NCBI RefSeq assembly: GCF_002865645.1
Contig: NW_020194677.1
Span: 372,001-436,000 of the forward strand
Direction: 5' to 3'
Length of the DNA: 64,000 nucleotides
Source: Hyaloscypha bicolor E
Lineage: Eukaryota; Ascomycota; Leotiomycetes; Helotiales; Hyaloscyphaceae
The translations under genes were made by a program, and so were the position numbers. The notes below the pieces were generated by a model. The model was not told the origin of the DNA, made no database searches, and saw only the letters and a program-made list of their open reading frames with translations. Below are positions 45,661 to 57,065 of the stretch, one piece after another. Every line of letters begins with the position of its first letter. The first letter of the stretch is position 1.

Positions 45661-46367
45661 TTATTTCTTCCCGCCCCAGACCATTTCTTGTACACTCTCA
45701 AGAACTCCTTTCTTCTTCGCTTCTGTCTCAACCTCCACCACAGACCCCGCCCCTTTCTCCACAAGCTGGTCCGGCACCTTCCCCTTCCCCTCCTCCATCT
45801 TCTTCGCCCCCTTCTCCGCATCCTCGTTCCTCACAACATCCACACTAACCCCCCTCCTCCTCGCCTCCCTCATCCTTCTAATATCCTTCTCCTCTTCATC
45901 CCTAGCCTCCAACTCCCTGATCCACGCCTCATTCTTCTCCCTCGCCTTCCGCTCCTCAACAACCTTATCAAACTCCTTCCGCTTCTGCCGATCCGACTGC
46001 CAGTACACGCTGCCTGCAATCATAGCAACGAGTGTGAAGCCCTGCGCATAGATACGGGCGCGGAACATGCGGTTCGTGCGGTTGTGGTCGCCGGCGCGGA
46101 TGGAGCGTGAGGCGCCGAAGAGGGCCATGCAGGTCAGGACGCATCCTGAGATCTTCTTAGCAAAGTAAATTATCTGCGGGAGGGGCAGGCATTCATACCT
46201 AAGGGTATCAAAGGCTCCTCTTTCAACCGCCGCGAGAATTTCTGCCAGCGGTTTTCCTCGTAGAACTCACTGTTCCCCAAATCAGTTCATGTCCAATTAC
46301 TTGCTAAGAAGGAGAGGGAAACGTACTTATCACCGTCAAAAGACGAGGGTAGTGGTGTATTTGACAT
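45661..46367 (-). CDS. RCF1: Respiratory supercomplex factor 1 (HIG1 domain)
   Basis: Inner mitochondrial membrane protein that associates with complexes III and IV and helps form supercomplexes. Exons 46367-46327, 46269-46199 and 46145-45661 give 198 residues. The N-terminus [20 protein letters not shown] is the fungal Rcf1 start. The HIG1 domain follows with [20 protein letters not shown] as the first helix, the [10 protein letters not shown] motif between helices and [13 protein letters not shown] as the second. The rest is a long charged coiled-coil-like tail rich in Lys, Arg and Glu. RTC5 ends 330 bp away in the opposite direction, so the two genes converge. Confidence 0.93.
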
Positions 46368-46658
46368 CTTGATCACATGCAATCAATGAACTGATGTTTG
46401 TGTTAGGATACGCGGAAGAGTGAGGGGAGAGTGGTGAGGTAATAATGGTTGAACTTTAATCCGGAGATGAAAGCTCGGAACAACTCCCCTGTCAACAGGC
46501 TTCAGTGATGCTCCGAAACCGCGTCCGTCAACAAAGAAATTGACGACCCCACTAAGATTTTCCGTTTTCAGCTGCGACTCGCTCCTGTGTGCCTCAACAC
46601 CTCCCCACACCAGCACCTCTTCTCCAATTGAACTCGGGACACACACGGAAAAGGCAAA

Positions 46659-48436
46659 ATGGAGAACGGAGTAGTGGTCAATGGCAATGGCAATGGAAGG
46701 GCAGCAGAGAATGGCAGACCCAGTACACCGAGCCGAAATACCTTGAGCCTGACGGAATATTCGACGAACCCTTCACCGCCGAGCGAGAGCCCAAGGAACA
46801 AGATCAGGGGCGTGGTGCCGGATGAGTTTATACTACCTAATGGCTATCCTGACGTCTGTCCTCTCCCTCCCTCCAATTCATCAAATCAACTCTGACAATT
46901 GAGATTGAATAGTATCTGCGCCTAATCCTGACATCGCGAGTCTACGAAGTCGTCGAAGAAACACCCCTCACGCCCGCCACCAACCTGAGTAATCGACTAG
47001 AATGCAAGGTCCTACTAAAGAGAGAGGATCTCCAACCGGTTTTTAGCTTCAAGTTGCGGGGCGCGTATAACAAGATGGCACACTTGGATCCGAAGGTTAG
47101 CTGGAAAGGCGTTGTTGCTTGTTCTGCTGGCAACCACGCGCAAGGCGTTGCGTATTCGGCACGCAAGCTCAAGATTCCGGCTACGATTGTTATGCCTGAA
47201 GGAACGCCTTCTATCAAACATCTCAATGTCTCTCGGCTTGGAGGGTCTGTCGTCTTGAATGGTGCGGATTTCGATGCTGCGAAGGAAGAATGTAGTCGTT
47301 TAGAGAAGCTCCATGGGCTGACGAATATCCCGCCTTTCGATGATCCGTATGTTATTGCAGGACAGGGGACAATTGGTATGGAGCTACTGCGACAAACGAA
47401 TATCCAGAAACTGGAAGCTATTTTCTGTTGTGTAGGGGGAGGGGGCCTGATTGCCGGAATAGGAGTGTACGTCAAGCGCATAGCACCACACGTCAAGATC
47501 ATCGGCGTAGAAACATACGACGCAAACGCTATGGTACAATCCCTAGCCAAGGGGCAAAGAGTAGTCTTGAACGATGTTGGACTCTTCGCGGATGGAGCAG
47601 CAGTCAAGACCGTGGGCGAAGAGACCTTCAGGTTATGTCAAGAGGTGGTCGATGAAGTGATCCAAGTCACCACCGATGAAACCTGCGCAGCAATCAAAGA
47701 TGTCTTCGAAGACACCCGCTCCATCGTTGAGCCAGCAGGAGCCCTTGCCGTCGCCGGCCTCAAAAAATACGTCGCTTCCCACCCCTCATCCAACACTTCC
47801 CGAAACCTCGTCGCAATCGCCTCCGGCGCGAACATGAACTTCGACCGTCTACGATTCGTTGCCGAACGAGCAGCCTTAGGAGAAAAGAAAGAGGCTCTCA
47901 TAAGTGTCAGCATCCCCGAACGGCCAGGATCATTTGCCGAGTTGATCAGAGCAATAATGCCACACATGTGCACCGAGTTCTCCTATCGCTACGCAACAGA
48001 CGCCATCGCCAACGTCCTCATCGGCATCTCGCTCACCTCCCCCGCCTCCCAACGTGACGACGAGCTCTCCTCCCTCCTAACACGCATCTCCAGCGCGGGA
48101 ATGACAGCCACCGACCTCTCGGGGTCTGAGCTCGCAAAATCACACATCCGGTACCTCGTGGGAGGCCGCTCTGGCGTTCCGCACGAGAGATTATACATGT
48201 TCAATTTCCCCGAGCGGCCTGGAGCACTGGAGAAGTTCTTAACGACGCTGCGGCCGAGGTATAATATCAGTCTTTTCCAGTATAGGAATGCGGGCAGTGA
48301 TATTGGGAAGGTGTTGACGGGGATCGTGTGCCCGGATACTGAGTTAACAGAGCTAGAGAGCTTTTTGAGGCGGATTGGGTATCCGTGGGAAGATTGTACT
48401 GAGAGTGAGGTTTTTAGGACGTTTTTGAGGAGTTAA
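46659..48436 (+). CDS. ILV1: Threonine deaminase (threonine ammonia-lyase)
   Basis: PLP enzyme that converts threonine to 2-oxobutanoate, first step of isoleucine synthesis, in mitochondria. Exons 46659-46853 and 46913-48436 give 572 residues. The catalytic domain has the PLP-lysine segment [12 protein letters not shown], the [10 protein letters not shown] loop and the phosphate-binding [11 protein letters not shown]. The C-terminal half holds two ACT-like regulatory modules, starting at [19 protein letters not shown] and at [16 protein letters not shown], through which isoleucine and valine control the enzyme. The N-terminal 60 residues are Ser/Asn-rich and could include the import signal, although they lack many basic residues. 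It diverges from RCF1 with about 290 bp between starts. Confidence 0.95.
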
Positions 48437-48817
48437 ATCCTCTTGAATCTGTTCGAGAAGTTTCATTGGGGGTTTCATTTGAAGAGTCGGCGCATTTAGC
48501 GGGTGTTGGGAGTTCTTTCCTTGGATCTGGGGATAGATAAAAGAAAGGGAAAATGACCATAGATAGATGATATTCTCTGAAAAGTCATACCTAGCTTCCA
48601 CATTCCGAGAAAGCTCTTGTTATCTCACAATTCACTCCTCCTCTCTTCAAAACTCCTTCGTTGAAAGTCAGTGCCTAAGGTCTCAGGCATGAAGATTCGA
48701 AGCTTCCAAAAATTCGCTGTCAACCCATATCTTCAACAAAGCTCCAGTCCCACAACAATTCTCCGTGCGTCCGCTAAACTCCCACCCTCAATTACCAATT
48801 GAGAAAGAGTCTGCGAA

Positions 48818-49191
48818 ATGCTACCAAGCGCGACCATCCTGCGCACAGCGCGCGTGTTGTTCCCCTCCTTCTCGTCACCCCTTCGACGTGCTGCCACACC
48901 CCGAACATTCACAAACCTCACGTCACAAACATTACGAAGACCTCAATTGATACCGTCATCTACAAATGGAATACAGGAGCAAGTGCGGGGGATGAAGGTT
49001 AGGAGTTCGGTGAAGAAGTTGTGTGAGGGTTGTAAGGTACGTTTTCTCCTGGGGATGGGGAGGGATGGAATTGGGGGATAAAGGCTGATTGAATGCAGAG
49101 CGTGAGGAGAAAAGGTGGCAAGAGTGGGAAGGGACATGTTTATATTATTTGCTCGTTGAACCCTAAGCATAAGCAGCGGCAGGGAAAATAG
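48818..49191 (+). CDS. RTC6: Mitochondrial ribosomal protein bL36m
   Basis: Large-subunit mitochondrial ribosomal protein of the bacterial L36 family. Exons 48818-49036 and 49099-49191 give 103 residues. The first 60 are a basic, Ser/Thr-rich mitochondrial targeting region (MLPSATILRTARVLF...). The L36 domain follows, beginning VRGMKVRSSVKKLCEGCK. The zinc ligands are Cys-x2-Cys in CEGC, then Cys and His in IICSLNPKHKQRQG. The intron falls right after the CEGCK codons. The typical basic end RQGK precedes the stop. Identification is firm. Confidence 0.93.
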
Positions 49192-50067
49192 GTGTGGGAT
49201 TTGGAAGGGGAAGATGGGATGATGGGATGAGCTGTACAATAATACCATACGATATTGCATTGGCTGGCGTTTGGGACTTTGGGGAGAGATGGATGTCACG
49301 GATAGAGAAGAAAATACAATGGATATGTCAAGGATGGGAGAGGGTTCGGTCGAGGACAACGGCAGCTGTCATGGTGCTGAGGTATTGACCTGAAGGAGAG
49401 GTTGAACTGCTCAATATCCCGCTCCATACCCAAAGTCTTCCTCTTGGTCTGCTGGCTCGTGCCATGATCATAACCCATCAATATATCTCTCCATGTTCTC
49501 CCACTGTGTCTTGCCCGTCGAAATCAAATACCGGATTTGGGTCTGCCATAAAGCCTGAATTAGCCTCTAAATCCCAATCCAAGGGAAGAACATACAATAT
49601 CTTTGACTTCTTTGTTCCTCTTGAATTCGTCCCTTGCAAAATGGAGCGTCTCTTCACGAGAATTGGGATCCGATATCCTTCGACAACCGCGGATGATTGT
49701 GCGCCATAGGGACAAGGCTCTGCCCCTTTGGAGGAACTGTAACTACTGTTAGCAAGGGTCCTGGGTAGATCTCAGAGCTTGAGTGCGAAGACGGACATGG
49801 TCGAGGGAAATAGTTCTATCCAATCGCCTTGGGCGTTTCTTAGCCTGCGAGGCAAAAGTCCGAGTAATGCATGATCGAGGCAGGAAGAGCATCGAGCATT
49901 GCATCTGCGGGACTCTCAAGTTTGGTGAGTGTTGAGAATGGAAGATTCGAAGTGATGATGAAATTGATAGCAGCGGAGAGGAGCGGAGCGGAGGCTATTC
50001 TTGGCGAACATCCTAAATCACGCGTCGACGCGTTTTCCTCGATTCTCATCTTCAACCTTTTCGAGAA
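49192..50067. other. Intergenic, no gene recognised
   Basis: Short open frames on both strands lack splice support and family character. Confidence 0.5.
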
Positions 50068-50833
50068 ATGCCTTCCAAGAAGGTTAATCCCATTGAGGTC
50101 GCGAATTTGAAATCAATAGGGGACTTCATCACCGAGTATCTTCCTCCTGGGTGAGTCCCCCTCTCCGACGGTTTGCAGCTTCGGAGACGTCTCATAGCTC
50201 CGCCCCAGGATTGAGCAGCTGAAATCCTGACATCAAATAGTGAACAGTGGAAGACATGGATTCATCCCAGGACCAAAGACGAATATGAAGTCTCACTCCA
50301 AACGGCCAAGGCACTCTCAGAACCAGATTTCGAAGCTTGCTTCTATCTTATCGAGTTCACCAGCTCAACCGACTACAAAAACTCCAAAGATGGCTGGAAG
50401 CCGCGGTCCAAACGGAAGGAGATGAAACTCTTGGATCTCAAATACCTCCTTGTCAAACGGGATAGCAAAGTCGAGGGCTTTGTGTCACTAATGCCGACAT
50501 ACGAGGATGGGTGCCCAGTCATGTACTGCTACGAAATACACCTCTCTCCAGCTCTGCAAGGGTAAGGCAGCCGTATCGCTTGATCCGCTTAACGCTGACG
50601 AGTCAAGAACTGGATTAGGCACGGCTCTCATGAATCTTGTGGGCGAGATTGCAGCGCGGATCCCCGGTACCGAGAAAGTAATGCTCACTTGCTTTACCCG
50701 CAATGTTCGTGGAGTGAAGTTCTATGAGAAGCTGGGCTATGCAAAAGACGAGTTCTCACCACCACCAAAAGTGCTGCGCAATGGCACCAAGGTCGAGGCT
50801 GAGTACGTTATCTTGAGCAAAGACAGGAGATAA
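50068..50833 (+). CDS. NAT4: Histone H2A/H4 N-terminal acetyltransferase NatD (Naa40)
   Basis: GNAT acetyltransferase that acetylates the N-terminal serine of histones H4 and H2A. Exons 50068-50150, 50241-50561 and 50608-50833 give 209 residues, normal for the family. Conserved segments include FYLIEFTSSTDYKNS, WKPRSKRKEMKL, the strand YLLVKRD, YCYEIHLSPALQG and the acetyl-CoA pyrophosphate-binding loop Q-G-T-G-L-G-T-A-L created by joining exons 2 and 3, then VMLTCFTRNVRGVKFYEKLGY. The start ATG precedes PSKKVNPIEVANL, a normal N-terminal helix. Both introns interrupt Gly codons. Confidence 0.9.
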
Positions 50834-51604
50834 TACAGAATCCCGTCTGACTCCTTCCGGTGCCTCGAGATCGTAACACCTCAAAATTCTGACCTATGGA
50901 AGTCTCACAACCACGGCTGGTGGCATGCATGGGGTCGGCATTGTAGTACATGGGTGCAACCGTCCTTATCCTCTCGCAACACAGGTCACAATCGTGGATT
51001 CACCGCATAGCCAGTAAAAAGCAAGTATGTGTTTCAAGGCGGGCGAACGCTCCAAGCGAACCGCTAGAAGAGGAATGAGGCTGACGCCACATTCTCAGCT
51101 TTGGGGAGATTTCAATGCTGCATCCTTGAGCAAGGCTGAAATGGGCGCACATTCCTGACCTCTCCCCCGTGTTTGTGAGAGACATTTTGACGGTTTTGTG
51201 GAGTGCTTGGCCCCTTCATCTCCATCGACTGGTGCAAGGTGCCGTTGGCCAGGAGAGAGCTGCGATGCATCGGTCAAATATTTGGATTGCCGTAGACTCG
51301 CAGCAAATAAACGTGGACCGTTGTTTCCCCTTCCCGCTTAGTGCTTCTATTCCCGTCACGCGTGGAGATGAGAGGTCGTTTTATTTTTGATTGCCATTGG
51401 TCACTACCGGACGATCATTGTGGTTCGAGCTCTCGAACCTTATTCAGTGTGCCTGCTGATCGATATAAGGCTTTAGGCCCCCGTGATTTTTTTCTCCTTG
51501 CATTCCTCTCTTTCAGCCGTTCAAAATCCCTTCATCTCCAGATATTTACTTCGCAGACGTTCCCTACATTCCGAACTTAGACTACAAGACTTTTAATCTT
51601 CATC
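50834..51604. other. Intergenic, no gene recognised
   Basis: Contains the promoter side of the PLAC8 gene, including a long pyrimidine-rich leader just before its ATG. No gene seen. Confidence 0.5.
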
Positions 51605-52242
51605 ATGAGCGAAACCAAGGCACCAGAGACTGTTGTCTCCCAACAACCAGCTGGACAAGCCCAGCCAACTTTGTCGAAGCTCCAGGCTCAGACTGGAACT
51701 GAGGAGTGGCACGATGATATCTTCAACTGCTTTGAGGGGCCAGACAACCTCTGTGAGTTCAGTCAATAGCAAGATTTTTATATCCGCTAACAAATGTGCA
51801 GGCCTCAAGGCAACCTTCTGCTCTTGCTTCGTCTACGGCAAACTGGCGCACCGCATGCGAGACCCAACATTGACCGACTACAACCGATTCAACGTTGACG
51901 TACGTCCCGTGTTCTTCCCGATATTAGGCAGTACTAACACACTCCCAGTGCTTGATCTTCCCCTTCTGCGGTATTGGATATGTGTAAGTTCATCACCGAC
52001 TTTCCCTCTAATTTCCCTGCCTGCAGAGACTAATTCCACCTCCCAGCCTCCAATTCCTCAAGCGTCTCGAAGCCCGTGAGACCTACAACATCAAGGGCGA
52101 TCTCGTCACCGATGTCCTGTTCTCCGCCTGCTGCGCCTGCTGCTCCCTGATCCAGGTTGAGAAGGAAGTCATTGCCCGCCAATCCGGCTCCTCCTCTGCT
52201 GGCTACGTTGCGCCTTCTTCCATGGTCGCTGCTCCTCAGTAA
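51605..52242 (+). CDS. PLAC8 family cysteine-rich protein
   Basis: Small cysteine-rich membrane-associated protein of the PLAC8/DUF614 family (relatives include plant cadmium resistance and fruit-weight proteins). Exons 51605-51752, 51802-51899, 51949-51983 and 52047-52242 give 158 residues. The N-terminal 40 are hydrophilic. The domain begins at EEWHDDIFNCFEGPDNLCL and continues KATFCSCFVYGKLAHRMRDP, then CLIFPFCGIGYV, and the cysteine cluster SACCACCSLIQVEKEVIARQ. The C-terminal tail is Ser/Ala-rich. The 35-nt third exon encodes the hydrophobic middle segment. In this family the two hydrophobic cysteine-rich segments contact the membrane; the exact role in fungi is unclear. Confidence 0.88.
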
Positions 52243-53932
52243 GAAAAGTCGAGTTATTTGACTTGGGGAAAATGATACCCGCTGGATGGTGATGGGAGGA
52301 TGGGAAGAGGCATTGATACCTGGTTTGCTGCGATTTTGTTGCGGATGCGGATGATACCTCGGGGACTTACCTTTATAATTTGCTTGGTAGCTTGAATTGA
52401 GAGATTTCTCATTCATTTTGCTCTCCCCTGCTTCCACCTCGCGAAATTTGAGACCACTTTTGCATAGTCCTTCGACATGTGAGTTGTCCTCAGTTCCTCG
52501 GTACACAATATTCCCTCAAGCCCATCAGCCGATTTCGAAACAGTGTATTTGCTGCGCCCATCGAAAAACAATTTCATATCCGACACCTTGCTTTCTAGTG
52601 CCCAGGAGGCGTTCAGCCCTCCACGGCTGAGCGAGCTACCCCGGCATGCACCTCCGCTTTACCCCTGCCGCGCAAGTGCGGAATTCCGTTCCTTCCGGAG
52701 TTCGAACCCTGAAGACTAAAATTGTTTTCTGAAGTCAAAATTGAAAATTTGGCTAGATAAGATTTGCTGACGTCGATCTCGGGCTATTTTCGTCCCAACT
52801 TGAAGCTGTTGCATACCTGCAGCTACAGTGGTTGTACCTCTCGGGTCATTTTCCGCTCCGCTCCAGCAATTCAGGGGACGAGAAGCTTAGGTTTGGGAGT
52901 CGGGCTTTCCAGGCTCTCAACACAACCGTTGTCCTCTCTCAAACAGGTCTGGGGACACTCACAGCCAACTCAGTTTCCCAGTATCAATGCTTATCTTCCA
53001 GAGCTGTAACTTAAATGGCAACAGATCCAATAATGTATGTCACAGATTCCAAGTAGCGCGGGAGTAATCAACTCTCTAAACGGAGACTGAGGTGAGCTAC
53101 TCGACGATATTAGACGCTCTTACACCAAACGTTTATTGTATTCAAATACATGCATTAAATGCAAACCCGATGCCAGCATTTAAGTCTTCTCTGGACTGGT
53201 CTCGCATATGAACGGAGAGACGTTGTTGGAGGTCATCGTTGAGCGGACTAAACGCAATTGATTGATACGAAGACGGACAAATAAATATGCAATGCGGGAT
53301 TGATATTCCAACTTCCAGCTTCCAACCTCCTTTCATCAAACAGAATCCATCAAAAAGACTTCATTCTCGATGACGTCTCCCATCACTGCTTGCCCCTCAA
53401 AAAGTACCGACCTTCCCCTTTCAGCTCACCCACCCCTCTCCCAAAAATAGCAACATGTCCACACCCCCACAAAAGACCTAAAACCTAATCATAACCCGCG
53501 AATTAAGCACCTACCAACGTTTTAGCACCCAATCCTAGCTTCTAGACGGAGACTAGGAGGTGCTAATACGCGGCTTCATTGGTGGGAGTGTCTCGAAATA
53601 AATGAATTTCGATCGCGAAATGCAACAAACATTTTCCGGGCCCGATCCGAGAGCGATGTGTCAGGCGGTGAGAATGAGGGGTCGGAGGGGAGGTTAGAAG
53701 CACTTACAAATCAAGATCGTAGGGAGGTACCTCGGATCGTGTTGGTCATGATCTCATTTTCGATTGCGGGTGAACGAGTGAACAAGTGAACGAGAGGATG
53801 TGGTTGGAAAGTATAGTACTTGATTTCACGATAACTTTTGCCCCTTTACTTTCGTGTCTGTGTTTCGGATGAGTGCGAGGATGGAAGAGCGACCAATGTC
53901 TCTGCTTTCCACTCTCTTCCATGTAAGTTAAA
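52243..53932. other. Intergenic, no gene recognised
   Basis: 1.7 kb without a supported gene. A tRNA-like box near 52,600-52,700 was examined and rejected. Confidence 0.5.
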
Positions 53933-56539
53933 TCAAATCGCTTTTGGTGGCCACGGATCCAGGGTATACTCAACAGCATACTCGTGGGTCCCCGATCCAA
54001 CGACAATCACTTCTTCGTGACCAGGCAACTTCACCTGCCCTGTGCTATTCGGCGGAACAGTTGCCTTCATCTTAAACACCTTCCCTTCAAGCGTCCACTC
54101 ACACCTCACCTCCCCATACGGGCCGTCAAACTTCACTTTTGCCCAAGTAATCGTCCCACCAGGCACTGGTTCAAAACGCACAACTTTCAATCCCGGCTCA
54201 GCCGGTGAGATTCCTCCCACCGTTGCGTGCAGCCATGCACCGACGGATCCAAGAGCATAATGATTAAATGAGGTCATGGATCCTGGGTTGATGGAACCGT
54301 CGGGTAACATGCTGTCCCAGCGCTCCCACATCGTGGTTGCGCCCATGGTTATTGGGTACATCCAGGAGGGACAGGATTTCTCGAGGAGCATGCGGTATGC
54401 TAGTTGTGTCTTGCCTGCGGCTGTGAGAACAGGGAGTATGAGCGGTGTGCCGACGAAACCGGTTGAGATTTTGAATTTAGAGGAGTGGACGACATGCTCT
54501 AGTCGCTTGATTGCAGAGGGGACTTGGTCAGGTAGGAGCAAGTTGAATGACAAAGCAAGAGAGAGGGCTGTCATAGAGTCGAAGTGCAGATGGCCCTTGG
54601 AAGCTACATACTCTTCATTGAAGAGTTGCTTAATTCGCTCTGCTTCAGCAGTCCACTGTTTGGCGTCGCCTGGCAAATTCAAAAATCCTGCGACCTTCGA
54701 GATGAGATGCGTAATATGTGCCAGATATGCATTGGCGACGAGCTGAGGATCTGTTTTCCCCAAGGCGGGGGCTTCTGGCGGAGCATCCGGGTCAAGCCAG
54801 TCACCATATTGAAAGACAGGCTTCCACAGGCCGTTGGGTTGACGATCCAGCCCTTTCTCGAGCCACTGCTTCATACTTTCGTATTGATCGAGGAGGATGT
54901 TGCGATCGCCGAATGCTTGGTATAAATCCCACGGAACGATTATGGCTGCGTCTGACCAGGCTGCCCTTGGCAAGGCGAGTTCCACAGGCTTGATACAAGG
55001 TACAACTAAGGGAACTACGCCATTGAAGTCTTCGATTTGTTCGACTGCCAAATCCTTCAGCCATCCGGATAACATTCCAGAGGTATTGTACAGAAAGCTC
55101 GCGGTTGGCGAGAAGACTTGAATATCGCCTGTCCAGCCTAATCGTTCATCTCGTTGAGGGCAATCAGTTGGGATACTGACGAAATTTCCCCTCATACCCC
55201 AACGGATGTTTTCATGCAGCTTGTTCACCATGGGTTCCGAACATTCAAACCAGCCTGTTTGTTTCATGTCGGTATGAATGACAACAGCTTCGATGTCACT
55301 GAGAAGTGGCTCGCCACCATGTGATGGCCAGTTCTCCACTTGAACGTATCTGAATCCATGGAATGTAAATTTGGGTTCCCAAACAATAGACTTCGCGCCC
55401 AGTTTCAGAGAATCCGTTGCCTTGCAACTGCGAAGTGGACGAGTGGCGACTTCTCCATCTTCTAGAACCTCCGTGTGGGTGAAGACAATTTTCTGCCCCT
55501 TTGGTCCGGAAGTTCGGGCACGTACACGTCCAACCAGATTCTGACCGAAGTCTAGGATCACTTTTCCCGTTGGGCTTCTGATAACCTTCTGAGCTTTCAC
55601 AATCTCGGTCTCCCTGACAGGAGGTCCTTCTGGAACTTGCAGCTTTGCTGTTGGAAAGTCAATCTTCTCAACAGATGACCATTTCTCATCGTTAACAGAA
55701 GCCGTAGACCATCCGGGAATCTCCAAAGCTGCATCATACTCTTCTCCATCGTATATTTCCGACGATGTAGTGGGGCCTCCTGATGTTCTCCAAGTTTCGT
55801 CAGAACCAATAGTGACCTTTTTCCAACTGCTGAGGGAAACCTCGAGCTGAGCCAACACGGCAAGTCGATCCGCATAGATATAGCGATCATCGCGATTCCA
55901 ACCTAGTCGCCCACAATGCCACCCTTCACCAACTTCAACCCCAATCACATTCGTGCCCTTTCTGAGCAGGTGACCAACATCATATGTCTGGTAGCTGAGA
56001 TGATGTTTATAGCTCGTCCACCCTGGGGCCATGACGTGGTCTCCAACTCTGACACCATTGATGTAAGCCTCATAAAGCCCATGGCATGTGATGTACAGGC
56101 GTGCTTTGTCAACGTCCTCGGCGAATTCGAATGACTTCCTAAAATATGTTGGCCGCAGATTTCCGCGAACCGTAACAATTTGTTCTGCTGCTACCATCTG
56201 GGCTGTCCAATCACCACGTGTCAATAAGCCAGTTTCAACTGATGCGATATCAGACCATTCCGTGGTTTCAGACTTCGATCCTGTTGCTCGAACGCGAATT
56301 TGGGCCAGTTCGCCAGACCCCAGCGGGCGTGATGGCCAAGGGACGAGGACAGAGTCGGGAGAATCGACCTGGTAGGTAGCCCAGACGTTGCCATCTCGCA
56401 GGATACCAATCTCATACGAAGTCTGAATCCAGTTTGGGGCGTCGCCCACCACTTTCCATGATATCCTAGGGGTGCTTTCGCCGATCCCGAGGTTCTCCTC
56501 CTTCTGGTGATGCTCGAGGGTCACCGACTCAACCTTCAT
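53933..56539 (-). CDS. GH78 alpha-L-rhamnosidase, cytosolic type
   Basis: Glycoside hydrolase family 78 enzyme releasing terminal L-rhamnose from plant glycosides or pectin fragments. It is a single exon of 868 residues from the ATG at 56539. Domain order is normal: an N-terminal beta-sandwich (TPRISWKVVG), the carbohydrate-binding part with FRKSFEFAEDVDKARLYITC and GDHVMAPGWTSYKHHLSYQTYD, then the (alpha/alpha)6 catalytic barrel. The catalytic acid region is SIPTDCPQRDERLGWTGD, with Asp and Glu in place, and WYxPxGATTMWERWDS-type sequence appears as MGATTMWERWDSMLPDG. The end carries SFNHYALGSVGAWL. There is no signal peptide, so it probably acts on imported oligosaccharides, unlike secreted relatives. 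No intron is present. Confidence 0.93.
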   Translation of the reverse strand: MKVESVTLEHHQKEENLGIGESTPRISWKVVGDAPNWIQTSYEIGILRDGNVWATYQVDSPDSVLVPWPSRPLGSGELAQIRVRATGSKSETTEWSDIASVETGLLTRGDWTAQMVAAEQIVTVRGNLRPTYFRKSFEFAEDVDKARLYITCHGLYEAYINGVRVGDHVMAPGWTSYKHHLSYQTYDVGHLLRKGTNVIGVEVGEGWHCGRLGWNRDDRYIYADRLAVLAQLEVSLSSWKKVTIGSDETWRTSGGPTTSSEIYDGEEYDAALEIPGWSTASVNDEKWSSVEKIDFPTAKLQVPEGPPVRETEIVKAQKVIRSPTGKVILDFGQNLVGRVRARTSGPKGQKIVFTHTEVLEDGEVATRPLRSCKATDSLKLGAKSIVWEPKFTFHGFRYVQVENWPSHGGEPLLSDIEAVVIHTDMKQTGWFECSEPMVNKLHENIRWGMRGNFVSIPTDCPQRDERLGWTGDIQVFSPTASFLYNTSGMLSGWLKDLAVEQIEDFNGVVPLVVPCIKPVELALPRAAWSDAAIIVPWDLYQAFGDRNILLDQYESMKQWLEKGLDRQPNGLWKPVFQYGDWLDPDAPPEAPALGKTDPQLVANAYLAHITHLISKVAGFLNLPGDAKQWTAEAERIKQLFNEEYVASKGHLHFDSMTALSLALSFNLLLPDQVPSAIKRLEHVVHSSKFKISTGFVGTPLILPVLTAAGKTQLAYRMLLEKSCPSWMYPITMGATTMWERWDSMLPDGSINPGSMTSFNHYALGSVGAWLHATVGGISPAEPGLKVVRFEPVPGGTITWAKVKFDGPYGEVRCEWTLEGKVFKMKATVPPNSTGQVKLPGHEEVIVVGSGTHEYAVEYTLDPWPPKAI

Positions 56540-57065
56540 CGTGACGAACAACGAAGGTTCGCAAGACGGGAGTTTTGCAGATGTTGAGGACAGAAAAGGA
56601 AGGGTCGAAGGCTGAAACGTAATGTGAACTTAAAGTTCGGGGCTAGCTGGCCCGAAATAATGGAGAACGGCTCTTTACCCCAGGAAGGTTGCTGTAGGAT
56701 ACGAAAGAAGACTACTTCGCCAGGCCAAGCCTCGCGGATTTGGCGGTGAGATGAAATGAGAGGGAAGGTTAGAAGATCATGAGATTTCGGGCGAAGAGAA
56801 GGTCGGGGACTGAGGAGGTCCTTGATAGCTTCCTTGTTCACGTGATTTGTGTTGATGCGCTTGTCATCCCACAGTGGCATATCCACATGAGAAGACGAGA
56901 TATGCTAGCATCGAATTCAAGAAAAAGAGATGGGAAAATGGGTTGTAACTCGTCAAGCAGGAAGAGTTCCTTTTGACGTCGGCGTGTGCTGACCCCGACG
57001 CTATCCACAAGCGAGGAGTGGACCGAGGCTCAAGATACTTAAAACACTTTGACCCTTGAATATCA

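Noticed and set aside
45054..45821. 255-codon minus-strand open frame opposite RTC5
   Set aside because: Arg/Trp/Ser-rich antisense shadow of the RTC5 C-terminus and its flank.
45403..46110. 235-codon plus-strand open frame opposite RCF1
   Set aside because: Leu/Pro/His-rich shadow of the charged RCF1 tail.
46942..47607. 221-codon minus-strand open frame opposite ILV1
   Set aside because: Antisense shadow of a well-conserved catalytic domain.
52580..52700. tRNA-like sequence (GGGGTAGCTC on the minus strand, GTTCGAACCC on the plus strand)
   Set aside because: The two boxes are on opposite strands and no acceptor stem pairs, so no cloverleaf can be drawn.
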